The translations under genes were made by a program, and so were the position numbers. The notes under the pieces are model-generated. The model saw only the letters and a program-made list of their open reading frames with translations, did not search any database and was not told where the DNA came from. A DNA stretch of 39,743 bases from Elusimicrobiota bacterium. Its GTDB lineage: Bacteria; Elusimicrobiota; Elusimicrobia; UBA1565; UBA9628. Below, one piece after another: positions 5,958 to 13,461 of this stretch; the first letter of the stretch is position 1, and every line of letters begins with the position of its first letter. Location: assembly GCA_026388095.1 (NCBI GenBank), contig JAPLKL010000042.1:1-39743 (forward strand), in the 5' to 3' direction.

Positions 5958-8900
5958 ATGACCTGCCTGCTCGCGCTCGTCCTCGCAATGCCGGCGATCG
6001 CAGCAGAGCCAGCCGCTGATATCAGCTGTGCCGAGGCGCGTGCTCATGAGCGGGACTATTACGCCGCTCTCCCCGGCATTGTAGGGAAATTTGAAGAGGC
6101 CCAGAAGCGCGGCGACCAGAGGGCCCTTATGGCTTTGGGCCGCGAGGCGGGCGACCTTGGATGGCTCCTGCATGATGAGACCAAGTACGCCTATGAAAAC
6201 TACGGCGCGGCTCGTCTGGCGGCTCACGCGCTGGGAGATCGTAGGACCGAAGCCGACGTGGTGGGCAACATGGCCCGGATCGAGGTCCTGCGGGGCAACT
6301 TCGAAGCGGCTGCGCAACTCTACGAAGATTCCGCGGCTTTCGCATCCGATGCCATGGGCCGCGCGCGCTTCCTGCGATCCGGCGCCGACCTGAAGAAAGC
6401 CGCCGATCGCATGCGTGAGGGCGATTATCGTGGCGTCATCGCTGCGCTCATGCCGAGCCTGGACGAGGCCCGGCGGAACGGCGCCCATAGGGACATCCAG
6501 GTCTATAGCCGCAAGATCGGGGAGGTCTACTGGCTGCTGCTCGACGACCCGGCGAAGGCCTATGAGCTTTACACGGAGGCGCGCGGCGCGGCTCACGCCT
6601 GCGGCGGCGGTAGGACCGAGGCCGAGATCATACGCAACCTCGCGTTGCTGTCGGTCTTCTTTGGCCGATATGCCAAGGCCGCGCGGCTCTATGAGGATGC
6701 CACAGCCCCTCTGGTTCTGGATGCCTGGGGCCACCGCACCATCATGGACATGCCGGGCCAGCGTTACCAGAGGTTGAGCGGGATGCTCAGGCAACGCCTT
6801 AGCGCAACGGCGGGTGAGAGCCGCGGTCCGCGGCACGGCGCCGCCCTCAACGACGAGGCGAAGGCTGCCCTCAAGACGGCCGAGGAGCGCATGCGCACGC
6901 AGGACTTTCGCGGCGCGGTGGCCGTCCTGGTGCCAGCCCTGGAGGACGCCCGGAAGACCCGCGACCGGGCGAGCGTGGAGATTCTCTCCCGCAGAATCGG
7001 CGACCTGTATTGGGAGCCGGTACCCGAAAAGGCTCTTGAGTTCTATGACGAGGCCGGCGCCGCAGCTCACGCACTCGGTGACCGCAAGACCGCACTTGAG
7101 ATCGCAGACAAACTAGCCGCACGCGCCATCGGCCACTTGGGCGAGCCAGCTGGGGCCGAACTCTACGAAGAGGCGGCCGCGATAGCGCCTGACGAGGCCG
7201 CCCGTAAACGGTATGTGCGATTGAGCGCGACTCTCAAGATCCTACGAAACCTCGTGGACTACACGCGCTATCGCGATATCGTCGGCATCCTGATGCCGGC
7301 CATTCAGGAGGCGCGGAGGACCGGCGATTTTAAGAGCCTGCAGGTCCTCTGCGCATTCGTCGCTCCTATCCGCTGGCATTATCTGGGGGATGCCGCTGCA
7401 GCCTACAATCTCCTCATCGAGGCGCGGACGGCCGCCCATGCTTTGGGCGACCGTAATGCCGAGGCCGCTGCGACCCACAACCTCGCCTATTTCGCCGGCT
7501 GGTCTGGGGATATGGCAAGGTCCAGGGAACTCGCTGAAGAGGCTGCTACCCTGACGCTCGACGAGGCGGCGCGCAAGCAGTATGAGCAGACCGGCGCTCT
7601 AGCCATGCAGTGGCTTGACCAGGCCGAGGGAGACGAATCCGAGCTGGCAGCTAAGGCCTATCCTTTCGGCCTGCCGTTGGATTCCTCCTTGGCGAATGAA
7701 CTGCTCAGGCAAGGCGACACCAAGACCGCCCGCTCCATTTTCGAACGCATGGGGGTCCAATTGCCTTCCTCACGCGCCCGGGCCAGGGAACGGGAGGGAG
7801 ACTATAAGCAGGCTTCTCTCTTGTATCGGCAGGATTGGGAAGCAATGGAGCGCAGGCGTGCCGGCCCCGATGAGCGCGGCAAAGAAGCCTATGTGTCCTG
7901 GACCACGTGGGGCCTCGAGGCCATCGAAGGTCTGGTGCGCGTCTCCAGTGATGAAGATGCTTTCTATTACGCGGAGACCGCCCGTGCGCGCATACTGACC
8001 AAGTCTCTGGGAGAGAGACGGAGTGCGGAGGTGGCGCCATTGGCGCCTGAGTCGTCCAAGCGCGAAACGGCACTCCAGGCCCGTCAGGCAGAATATGAGC
8101 GCCGACGCGATTCCGCCAGAGAATTGAGCCGCGGCCGCATAGACGTGGACCGTTTCGCCGGTGCGGCCGATCGAAGCCTGGACCGGGACCGCGAGGAGTT
8201 CCTGACGGAACTGCGCCGGACCCGCCCTGACTACGCGGCGGCACACTACCCCGAGCCTCTGCACGCCGCAGACATCCCCCTTCGGCAGGATGAAGTCCTC
8301 CTTGAATACGCCGTCACCGAGCCGTCCACAAAGGTCTTCGTGGTCAAGGGCGGCAAGGTCGCGGCTGCGAGGACGATCCCGATCAGTCGACGTGAGTTGG
8401 TGCGGCTCGTGCGCAGGTTCCGGGCCTTCTTTGACGGCGTCGAGCGTTCCCGGGATCTGGCGCGATTCGACGCTTCGGTGGGTCTGCGCTTGGCCGATCT
8501 GCTGCTGCGTCCGGTGCTCGGTCATATTCCGCCGGGCTCGAAGGTCGTGATCTCGCCGGACGGCGTGCTGGATCTCCTGCCGTTCGAGGCCTTGGTCCTT
8601 TCCACATCCGGTCCTGTCCAGATGCCGGCGGGCCGCTACGGCCCTGCTCCGGCGGGAGTGCGCTACGCGGGCGACGACTACGACATCGCCTATACCCCTT
8701 CGGGCACGGCGCTGGCCTCGCAGCGTCTATTGCGACGCCGCACCCGCAGCCCTGAGGAGATATTCGTGGTCGCGGACCCCATCTTCGGACCATCCGACCC
8801 GCGCTGGCGCGGCGGCATCCCGAGATCCGCTTTCCAAGCCGAGGTCCAAAGCTCCGTACTCAAGAGCATGGGGCTCGGCGGCAAGCGGAGCGGCCTGTCG

Positions 8901-9500
8901 GGAACGAAGACCACGGCCTCGGAGGCGGGGTTCCCTCGGCTGGATAAGACCTCCCTGCTGGCCGAGTCGCTGCGGAATGATATCTTCGGGCAGAAGAGCA
9001 CTCTCGTACTGCAAGGGCCGGAAGCTACCGAGGCGCGCGTAAAGACCGCTGATCTGTCCCGCTACCGCTACCTGGTCTTCGCCACTCATGGCATACTCGA
9101 CGGGGACGTGCCGTATCTGAAGGAGCCGGCCCTGGTGCTTGGGCAGATGGATGCCGGAGGGGAGGACGGCTTCTTGACCATGGGTGAAGTGGCGCAGCTC
9201 AAGCTCAATGCGGACCTTGTCGCGCTGACCGCCTGCCAGACCGGCGTCGGACGTCCCATACCAGGGGAAGGGACCCTTGGCTTGGTGAGGGCTTTCCAAC
9301 TGGCTGGGGCGGACTCGGTGCTGGTCAGCCTCTGGGGTGTGGCCGAGGATTCCACCACCGATCTGGCGCGCGTCTTCTTCGCCGGCCTGAAGCAGGGCCT
9401 GCCTCCTCGGACGGCCCTCCGGAAGGCTCGGGCCGAGGTCCGCAGGCAGGGATACGAGCACCCCTTCTATTGGGCGCCGTTCATCTTGGTGACGGACTGA
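5958..9500 (+). CDS. exported TPR-CHAT caspase-like protease
   Basis: A 1180-residue protein: signal peptide (ends AIAA-EP, about residue 16), a long array of TPR-like helical repeats (about 40-700; YEDSAAFASD, YEDATAPL, YEEAAAIAPDEAA and the recurrent GDRxTE motif recur every 160-180 residues), and a C-terminal CHAT domain (about 790-1180). The CHAT catalytic pair is visible: His1044 in FATHG and Cys1093 in TACQTG, about 50 residues apart, then SLWGVAEDSTTDL and HPFYWAPFILV at the end, all typical. CHAT proteases are clan CD peptidases that cut a partner after activation. The ATG at 5958 was chosen because it lies 4 bp after the upstream stop and begins a signal peptide; the reading frame stays open further upstream only as an overlap. 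The target is unknown; the upstream FlgO/DUF4384 protein and convergent FGE protein are candidates. Confidence 0.85.
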   Translation: MTCLLALVLAMPAIAAEPAADISCAEARAHERDYYAALPGIVGKFEEAQKRGDQRALMALGREAGDLGWLLHDETKYAYENYGAARLAAHALGDRRTEADVVGNMARIEVLRGNFEAAAQLYEDSAAFASDAMGRARFLRSGADLKKAADRMREGDYRGVIAALMPSLDEARRNGAHRDIQVYSRKIGEVYWLLLDDPAKAYELYTEARGAAHACGGGRTEAEIIRNLALLSVFFGRYAKAARLYEDATAPLVLDAWGHRTIMDMPGQRYQRLSGMLRQRLSATAGESRGPRHGAALNDEAKAALKTAEERMRTQDFRGAVAVLVPALEDARKTRDRASVEILSRRIGDLYWEPVPEKALEFYDEAGAAAHALGDRKTALEIADKLAARAIGHLGEPAGAELYEEAAAIAPDEAARKRYVRLSATLKILRNLVDYTRYRDIVGILMPAIQEARRTGDFKSLQVLCAFVAPIRWHYLGDAAAAYNLLIEARTAAHALGDRNAEAAATHNLAYFAGWSGDMARSRELAEEAATLTLDEAARKQYEQTGALAMQWLDQAEGDESELAAKAYPFGLPLDSSLANELLRQGDTKTARSIFERMGVQLPSSRARAREREGDYKQASLLYRQDWEAMERRRAGPDERGKEAYVSWTTWGLEAIEGLVRVSSDEDAFYYAETARARILTKSLGERRSAEVAPLAPESSKRETALQARQAEYERRRDSARELSRGRIDVDRFAGAADRSLDRDREEFLTELRRTRPDYAAAHYPEPLHAADIPLRQDEVLLEYAVTEPSTKVFVVKGGKVAAARTIPISRRELVRLVRRFRAFFDGVERSRDLARFDASVGLRLADLLLRPVLGHIPPGSKVVISPDGVLDLLPFEALVLSTSGPVQMPAGRYGPAPAGVRYAGDDYDIAYTPSGTALASQRLLRRRTRSPEEIFVVADPIFGPSDPRWRGGIPRSAFQAEVQSSVLKSMGLGGKRSGLSGTKTTASEAGFPRLDKTSLLAESLRNDIFGQKSTLVLQGPEATEARVKTADLSRYRYLVFATHGILDGDVPYLKEPALVLGQMDAGGEDGFLTMGEVAQLKLNADLVALTACQTGVGRPIPGEGTLGLVRAFQLAGADSVLVSLWGVAEDSTTDLARVFFAGLKQGLPPRTALRKARAEVRRQGYEHPFYWAPFILVTD

Positions 9501-9531
9501 GCAACGTCCGCGCCCCGGCTCCTTCCAAGCT

Positions 9532-10749
9532 TCAGCGGGCGGGTCGGAATCCTACGAAACGCTCGCCTCGTCCCGGGGCATTATAGAGGCGATAAGTCGT
9601 TCGCACGCTGTCCGGGATGTTCATCCAAGAACCGCCGCGCATCACGCGGAATTGGCCCGCTGGCTTCTCCCATGCCGTGCCGTCTGAAGGCGCGCCGTGG
9701 TAGGAATAGTGATACCAGTCCTGGACCCATTCCCAGGCATTGCCCGACATGTCGCAAAGTCCCTGCCGGGTGTTCCCCGCCCGTCTAGAGCAGACAGTCG
9801 CTGTGGCGGATCCGCAGCCGGAGATGACGGCCCTCTTGCAGGTCGCTTCCTCTGTGCCCCACGGATACCGCCACTCCTGTCCTGCGCTGCGAGCTGCATA
9901 CTCCCACTCGGCCTCGCTCGGGAGTCTGCCGCCGACCCACCTGGAGAAGGCCTCTGCCTGGTCCCAGGTAAGGCCGACCGCCGGCTGGTCCTCTCCCGCA
10001 AGCTCGTCCTCGTAACGGGGGAGCGGCGTGCAGGCGCCGGCCGCGAGGCATATCTCGTACTGCATGTTCGTCACCAGGGTCTTGGCCAAGTTAAAAGGCT
10101 TGATCGTGACGCGATGCGCCGGCCCCGCTTCAGCGTCGCCGGAGCCCATGATGAAGCTCCCACCTGGCATCGTGACCCATTCCACGCCCGCCGTCGCAGG
10201 GGGCAGGTGCGGCGCCAACCCCTTGGCCATCTCCTGTCCCAGGGGGAACCACCTCCAGTAGGCCTTCAGGAACTGCACGGACCAGGCGACCTTGCGGGCC
10301 TCGGGAACCTGGCCCAGTGTCAAGAGGTGTCTGAGCTTATCCCAGTCCTTCTCCCTCATGGCCCACGCAGCAGCGACAACCTCCCGCTCGGCGACGGAGC
10401 GGTCCCAATCCTGGGCCCGCTTGATGGCCAGATTTGCGAGCTTCGGCACGTCCCTGGCCAACTGTCGCCAGCTTGCGGCATGGGTCTCCTCTGTAGAACT
10501 TTCCTGTTCGCGCCCGATTGCCGCGTAATAGCTCTTCAGATCGTGTTCGTTCAGGTCTCGGATATCGCGGACCGCATCAGCCCAGTCAGGCGGCCCCGGT
10601 GTCACTCGCGACGGCGGTTTGGGGAGCGGGAGAACGGACACCTTGAAAGCGTCTTCTTGGATTGCGTGTCCTGGATCGGTTCGCTGAATCTCAGCCATTC
10701 CGGATGTGGCCAGGAAGATGATTCCTGAAATTGTCAATAACTTTGTCAT
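9532..10749 (-). CDS. exported formylglycine-generating-enzyme-fold (SUMF1-like) protein
   Basis: A 405-residue protein with a signal peptide (residues 1-19), a helical region (50-180) and a C-terminal FGE-sulfatase domain (about 188-405). Recognisable FGE motifs include VTMPGGSFIMGS, QPAVGLTWDQAEAFSRWVGG, LPSEAEWEYAAR, YPWG, GLCDMSGNAWEWVQDWY, RVMRGGSW and FVGFRPAR. Most bacterial members of this fold are not true formylglycine makers but protein- or ligand-binding modules, and they often occur beside caspase-like, CHAT or kinase genes. It converges on the CHAT gene with a 31-bp gap. The ATG at 10749 begins the signal peptide; reading upstream would translate repeat copy B. No clear ribosome binding site is visible; upstream lie two tandem repeats and a TATAAT box (10979-10984). 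Confidence 0.8.
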   Translation of the reverse strand: MTKLLTISGIIFLATSGMAEIQRTDPGHAIQEDAFKVSVLPLPKPPSRVTPGPPDWADAVRDIRDLNEHDLKSYYAAIGREQESSTEETHAASWRQLARDVPKLANLAIKRAQDWDRSVAEREVVAAAWAMREKDWDKLRHLLTLGQVPEARKVAWSVQFLKAYWRWFPLGQEMAKGLAPHLPPATAGVEWVTMPGGSFIMGSGDAEAGPAHRVTIKPFNLAKTLVTNMQYEICLAAGACTPLPRYEDELAGEDQPAVGLTWDQAEAFSRWVGGRLPSEAEWEYAARSAGQEWRYPWGTEEATCKRAVISGCGSATATVCSRRAGNTRQGLCDMSGNAWEWVQDWYHYSYHGAPSDGTAWEKPAGQFRVMRGGSWMNIPDSVRTTYRLYNAPGRGERFVGFRPAR

Positions 10750-10756
10750 CGTGCAG

Positions 10757-10861
10757 GCCAGTCGACGTTCCCCCGGCTGATGAGTCCCACTCCGCCTAGC
10801 CACGGATCTGACTCGACGTCTCTCTCCTGAAGTGACCCACCCGATCCTGACGCACATCCCG
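10757..10861 (+). repeat. dispersed repeat copy B
   Basis: About 105 bp matching copies A, C and D, placed 7 bp upstream of the minus-strand FGE gene and directly joined to copy C. It reads VDVPPADESHSA-stop in one plus-strand frame, the same short tail seen in the other copies. Confidence 0.8.
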
Positions 10862-11072
10862 GCAGTCGACGTTCCTCCGGCTGATGAATTCCACTCCGCC
10901 TAGCCACGGCTCTGCCTCGACGCTGCCAGCCTGACGAATCCCACCCGATTCTGACGCTCACTCCGGCGGCGTTTTTGTATTATAACCGAATCCAGGCCCC
11001 CTCGGGGGCCTGGATTGGATGATCGCTTACGATAAGGCCCAGCGAGTTTATCGGGACTACAATCCTCTGGAT
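10862..11072 (+). repeat. dispersed repeat copy C, long form
   Basis: The core (10862-10976) matches A, B and D, with a diverged second half (GCTGCCAGCCTGACGAATCC). The extension repeats the copy A extension: TATAAT on the minus strand at 10979-10984, a GC hairpin at 10991-11014, CGCTTACGATAAGGCCC and GACTACAATCCT. B and C are in tandem and would form the 5' leader of the FGE mRNA if the TATAAT box is used. Hairpin GAATC-GGGTGG-GATTC and several stem-like segments can be drawn on the minus strand. Positions 11073-11203 hold a shared fragment (see 4405) and an unsupported short reading frame. Confidence 0.8.
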
Positions 11073-11073
11073 C

Positions 11074-11105
11074 GTCAGTGCTTGTCCGCGGAGATCTCTG
11101 CGGCG
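11074..11105 (+). repeat. second copy of the fragment at 4405-4436
   Basis: It begins CGTCAGTGCTTGTCCGCGG and follows copy C directly. A 62-codon plus-strand frame (11019-11207) runs through it (…RQCLSAEISAADALLGYYGG…), ending at a TAG that abuts the HEAT gene. It has no ribosome binding site or recognisable fold, so I treat it as a remnant rather than a gene. Confidence 0.5.
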
Positions 11106-11203
11106 GACGCGCTTCTGGGCTACTACGGCGGCGTCCGATCGACCGGAGACTCCCATCATGACGTCGCCGGACTTTTGCAGCAGGACTACAATCTGATTCC
11201 GAG

Positions 11204-11833
11204 CTAGGGGACATTGGCGGCGTTGATGGATGTGATGGACCCTTTGGCCAGGCCGCGCAGCGTCGGGTCCTTGTCCTCCGACAGCCGTTCCAGCGCCTGC
11301 AGGGCTTTCTTGCTGCCGAGCTTGCCCAGCGAGATGACGGCGCAGTTGCGCACGAATCGATTCTCGTCGCCGAGCGCGGCCTTGATTAGCGGGTCCAGCC
11401 CGGCGGGGCTCTTCATGCGGCCCAACGACAGAGCGGCCTGTTTGCGCATCCTCGGCTCAGGGTCGCTGCCCAGCACCCGGATCATCAGTCTCGCCGCAGC
11501 CGGGTTCGCCACCCACGCCATGAGAAGGCCCGGCCCCTTGTCCTGATTGAGATCGTCGCGGGCGGCGGCTTCTATGATGCGGCTCACCGCGCCAGGCTTC
11601 ACCTCGGCAAGGCATTTGTTCATGACCGGCGAGGTGTCCAGCACCCATGCCAACTCCTTGCCCAGAGTGAGCATGGCGGCCATGCGCTTGTCGTCGGACG
11701 TGCTGTGGAGATCGGCGCAGGCTTTGGCCACGACGGCCGCAGGAGTCTTGCCGGTCTCCGCCTCGGCAGACACGGTCTGCGTCAGCGCGGACGCGCAGAT
11801 CCAACACGCAAGAAAGACGGTAGCCCGGTTCAT
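11204..11833 (-). CDS. exported HEAT-repeat protein
   Basis: A 209-residue protein with a signal peptide (MNRATVFLACWICAS…VSA, residues 1-23) followed by HEAT/PBS-lyase type repeats (ARLMIRVLGSDPEPRMRKQA, ALSLGRMKSPAGLDPLIKAA, NRFVRNCAVISLGKLGSKKA, LQALERLSEDKDPTLRGLAK). Each repeat has the alternating helices and conserved Asp/Arg of the family. Such proteins bind partner proteins and have no catalytic residues. The ATG at 11833 is supported by GGAGG about 6 nt upstream. A partial copy (E) of the dispersed repeat lies just upstream at 11853-11890. It is probably a scaffold or binding partner within the exported conflict-type set of this island, but that role is inferred. Confidence 0.75.
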   Translation of the reverse strand: MNRATVFLACWICASALTQTVSAEAETGKTPAAVVAKACADLHSTSDDKRMAAMLTLGKELAWVLDTSPVMNKCLAEVKPGAVSRIIEAAARDDLNQDKGPGLLMAWVANPAAARLMIRVLGSDPEPRMRKQAALSLGRMKSPAGLDPLIKAALGDENRFVRNCAVISLGKLGSKKALQALERLSEDKDPTLRGLAKGSITSINAANVP

Positions 11834-11852
11834 GGTCCCTCCTCTCCCTGCA

Positions 11853-11890
11853 GGCCGGTAGATGTTCCTCCGGCTGATGATTTCCACCTT
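11853..11890 (+). repeat. dispersed repeat copy E, short partial form
   Basis: The stretch GTAGATGTTCCTCCGGCTG continuing to GATGATTTCCACC matches the first 35 bp of the repeat with several changes. It overlaps the 5' flank of the HEAT gene and lies 2 bp beyond the Fic stop codon. It is the most diverged copy. Confidence 0.6.
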
Positions 11891-11891
11891 A

Positions 11892-12998
11892 TCAAGACAA
11901 TCTGAGCGAGTAGCTGGTGCTTCTTCCCCCCGCGCTATCTTTGACGAGAATCCCCTTCTCGATGAGACCGATGATGTCTCGTTGCGCCGTGTCCTGGGAG
12001 CACTTGGCGAGGGTCGCCCACTTCGTCGAGGTCAGCTTGCCTTCAAATCCGTCGAGCAGCTTGTTGAGCATCAAGCGCTGGCGGTCATTGAGCGATAGGC
12101 CGGCATGTGTCTTCCAGAAGCCGTCCTTCTGGAAGACCGTCGCCAGGGAATTCTCCGTGCCCTCGATGGCCCGGTCAAGACAGCCGAGGAACCATCGCAT
12201 CCACTCCGTGATATCGAGCGGACCTTTCTGCGTCTTCTCCAGGATGTCGTAGTACGCCTTGCGCTCTTTGACGATCTGCGCCGACATGCTGTAGAAGCGC
12301 TGGGACGTCTTCTCCGACCGCGTCAGCGCCCAATCCGCGATGGCGCGCGCGATGCGGCCGTTGCCGTCGTCGAATGGATGGATGGTGACGAACCAAAGAT
12401 GAGCGACCGCGGCCTTCAGGACCAGGTCCAGCTCGTCGGCGCGGTTCGCCCAATCCAAGAAGGCCGTCATCTCAGCCGGTATGCGCTCAGCCGGGGGAGC
12501 CTCATAATGGACGCGCTCTCTGCCCAGCGGCCCCGAGACGACTTGCATCGGTCCCTGGGCATCATCACGCCAGGCGCCGACCTTGATCTTGCAGGCTCGG
12601 TCCTCCTGAGCGGGAAAGAGCGACTTGTGCCAGCCCAGCATGCGGTCAACGGTCAGCGGCTCGGCATAGTTCTGAGTCGCTTCAAGCGTCATGGCGACCA
12701 CGCCATCGACATGGCGGTCCGCGGGGACCAAGCCGGCGATGTCCAGGCCCAGTCGCCGCGCTATCGAGGACCTGACTTGGTCGGCATCGAGGATCTCCCC
12801 TTCGATCTCGCTGGACTTAAGGACATCCAGCGTGAAGGTCTGCAGCAAGGCCTCGTCTCTTTGCGGGAACCCGAGGCTCTCCATCCTGCCCAGGAGGCGC
12901 CCTTGCCGATGGCGCACCGATGCTAGTTGCCCGGCAAGGGTTTCCCTATCCCAGTCGAACTTCGGCCAACTCTGGCGTTGATGTATGTATGTTGCCAT
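11892..12998 (-). CDS. Fic-domain protein with N-terminal inhibitory helix and winged-helix C-terminus
   Basis: A 368-residue Fic protein (AMP transferase, or de-AMPylase). The N-terminal part (1-90; WPKFDWDRETLAGQLASVRH) resembles DUF4172; SSEIEG (62-67) fits the inhibitory-helix motif (S/T)xxxE(G/N), which blocks ATP binding in class II Fic proteins. The catalytic loop HPFDDGNGR is at 207-215. Residues 300-368 (LNDRQRLMLNKLLDGF, LAKCSQDTAQRDIIGLIEKG, GRSTSYSL) form a winged helix, suggesting DNA binding and autoregulation. I chose the ATG at 12998; a GTG at 13007 is an alternative. A perfect TTGACA-17-TATAAT promoter with flanking half-sites lies just upstream. The gene diverges from the HipBST operon. 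It may be a toxin, or a housekeeping-type transcriptional regulator with Fic activity. Confidence 0.88.
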   Translation of the reverse strand: MATYIHQRQSWPKFDWDRETLAGQLASVRHRQGRLLGRMESLGFPQRDEALLQTFTLDVLKSSEIEGEILDADQVRSSIARRLGLDIAGLVPADRHVDGVVAMTLEATQNYAEPLTVDRMLGWHKSLFPAQEDRACKIKVGAWRDDAQGPMQVVSGPLGRERVHYEAPPAERIPAEMTAFLDWANRADELDLVLKAAVAHLWFVTIHPFDDGNGRIARAIADWALTRSEKTSQRFYSMSAQIVKERKAYYDILEKTQKGPLDITEWMRWFLGCLDRAIEGTENSLATVFQKDGFWKTHAGLSLNDRQRLMLNKLLDGFEGKLTSTKWATLAKCSQDTAQRDIIGLIEKGILVKDSAGGRSTSYSLRLS

Positions 12999-13010
12999 TC
13001 TCCGCACCTT

Positions 13011-13056
13011 ATGCGTATATTATAACAGGCATTATCACCACTGTCAATATACGCAT
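13011..13056 (-). promoter_or_regulatory. fic promoter with inverted operator half-sites
   Basis: On the minus strand TTGACA (13042-13047), 17-nt spacer, TATAAT (13019-13024): exact consensus at both boxes. A perfect 11-bp inverted repeat, ATGCGTATATT at 13011-13021 and AATATACGCAT at 13046-13056, brackets the core promoter and overlaps its boxes. A dimeric repressor bound there would occlude RNA polymerase; the Fic protein's own winged helix is the obvious candidate. Transcription should start near 13012, 14 nt before the ATG. Confidence 0.75.
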
Positions 13057-13061
13057 ATAAT

Positions 13062-13088
13062 GCGGAGATTAACCATATTAATCTCCGC
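13062..13088. repeat. perfect 11-bp inverted repeat between fic and hipB
   Basis: GCGGAGATTAA (13062-13072) and TTAATCTCCGC (13078-13088) with loop CCATA. It lies between the two divergent promoters. No T-run follows, so an operator or boundary hairpin is more likely than a terminator. Its end TGCGGAGA is also present just before the fic start codon. Confidence 0.5.
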
Positions 13089-13111
13089 GCAATATATGCC
13101 AGCATGCGGCT

Positions 13112-13189
13112 CTATCGGGTATAGAAACAGCTACGTCATTGACAAAACGGCGTTATCGGGTATAATATTTACAGAGTTATACCCGATAA
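13112..13189 (+). promoter_or_regulatory. hipBST promoter and HipB-type operators
   Basis: TTGACA (13139-13144), a 16-nt spacer and TATAAT (13161-13166) form a consensus promoter. A 13-bp site TTATCGGGTATAA (13153-13165) overlaps the -10 box and is repeated as a perfect inverted copy TTATACCCGATAA at 13177-13189. A third copy, CTATCGGGTATAG, lies at 13112-13124, and a degraded fourth (TCGGGTATAG) at 13228-13237. This is the layout of an autorepressed toxin-antitoxin operon, with HipB as the likely DNA-binding partner. Confidence 0.8.
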
Positions 13190-13248
13190 AGCCTAATATC
13201 TTTAAATCTGCATAGGCACCGGCCTCCTCGGGTATAGCCAATCACACA

Positions 13249-13458
13249 ATGAAAAAAAATCCCATCGCTACCTTCGTCCGAGAGAAGCGCCGCGAGGCCA
13301 AGTTGACCCAAGCCGAACTGGCGTCAAAGGCCGGCGTCGGACTGCGCTTCATCCGGAATGTCGAGCAGGGCAAGACATCCCTGCGCACCGACACGGTCAA
13401 CAAGCTGCTCTTCCTCTTCGGCCGGTGCTTGGGCCCGGTGGACCTGCCCCGCGAATAA
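13249..13458 (+). CDS. hipB: HipB-like XRE-family antitoxin/repressor
   Basis: A 69-residue helix-turn-helix protein (FVREKRREAKLTQAELASKA, then VGLRFIRNVEQGKTSLRTDT and a hydrophobic tail), a single XRE/Cro-type domain of the HipB kind. In HipBST systems HipB binds the operator and joins the HipS-HipT complex. Four copies of a TATCGGGTATA-type site lie upstream, and the -10 box is embedded in one of them. No good ribosome binding site is visible before the ATG. HipS begins 3 bp after the stop. Confidence 0.85.
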   Translation: MKKNPIATFVREKRREAKLTQAELASKAGVGLRFIRNVEQGKTSLRTDTVNKLLFLFGRCLGPVDLPRE

Positions 13459-13461
13459 CAC

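Noticed and set aside
10757-10975. Repeats as integron attC sites or a CRISPR array
   Set aside because: No GTTRRRY/RYYYAAC core pairs and no integrase; copies are about 110 bp and only two are adjacent, with no regular spacers.
11019-11207. A 62-codon plus-strand gene ending next to the HEAT gene
   Set aside because: It lies in repeat-derived sequence, has no ribosome binding site or recognisable domain, and part of it recurs out of order near 4.4 kb.
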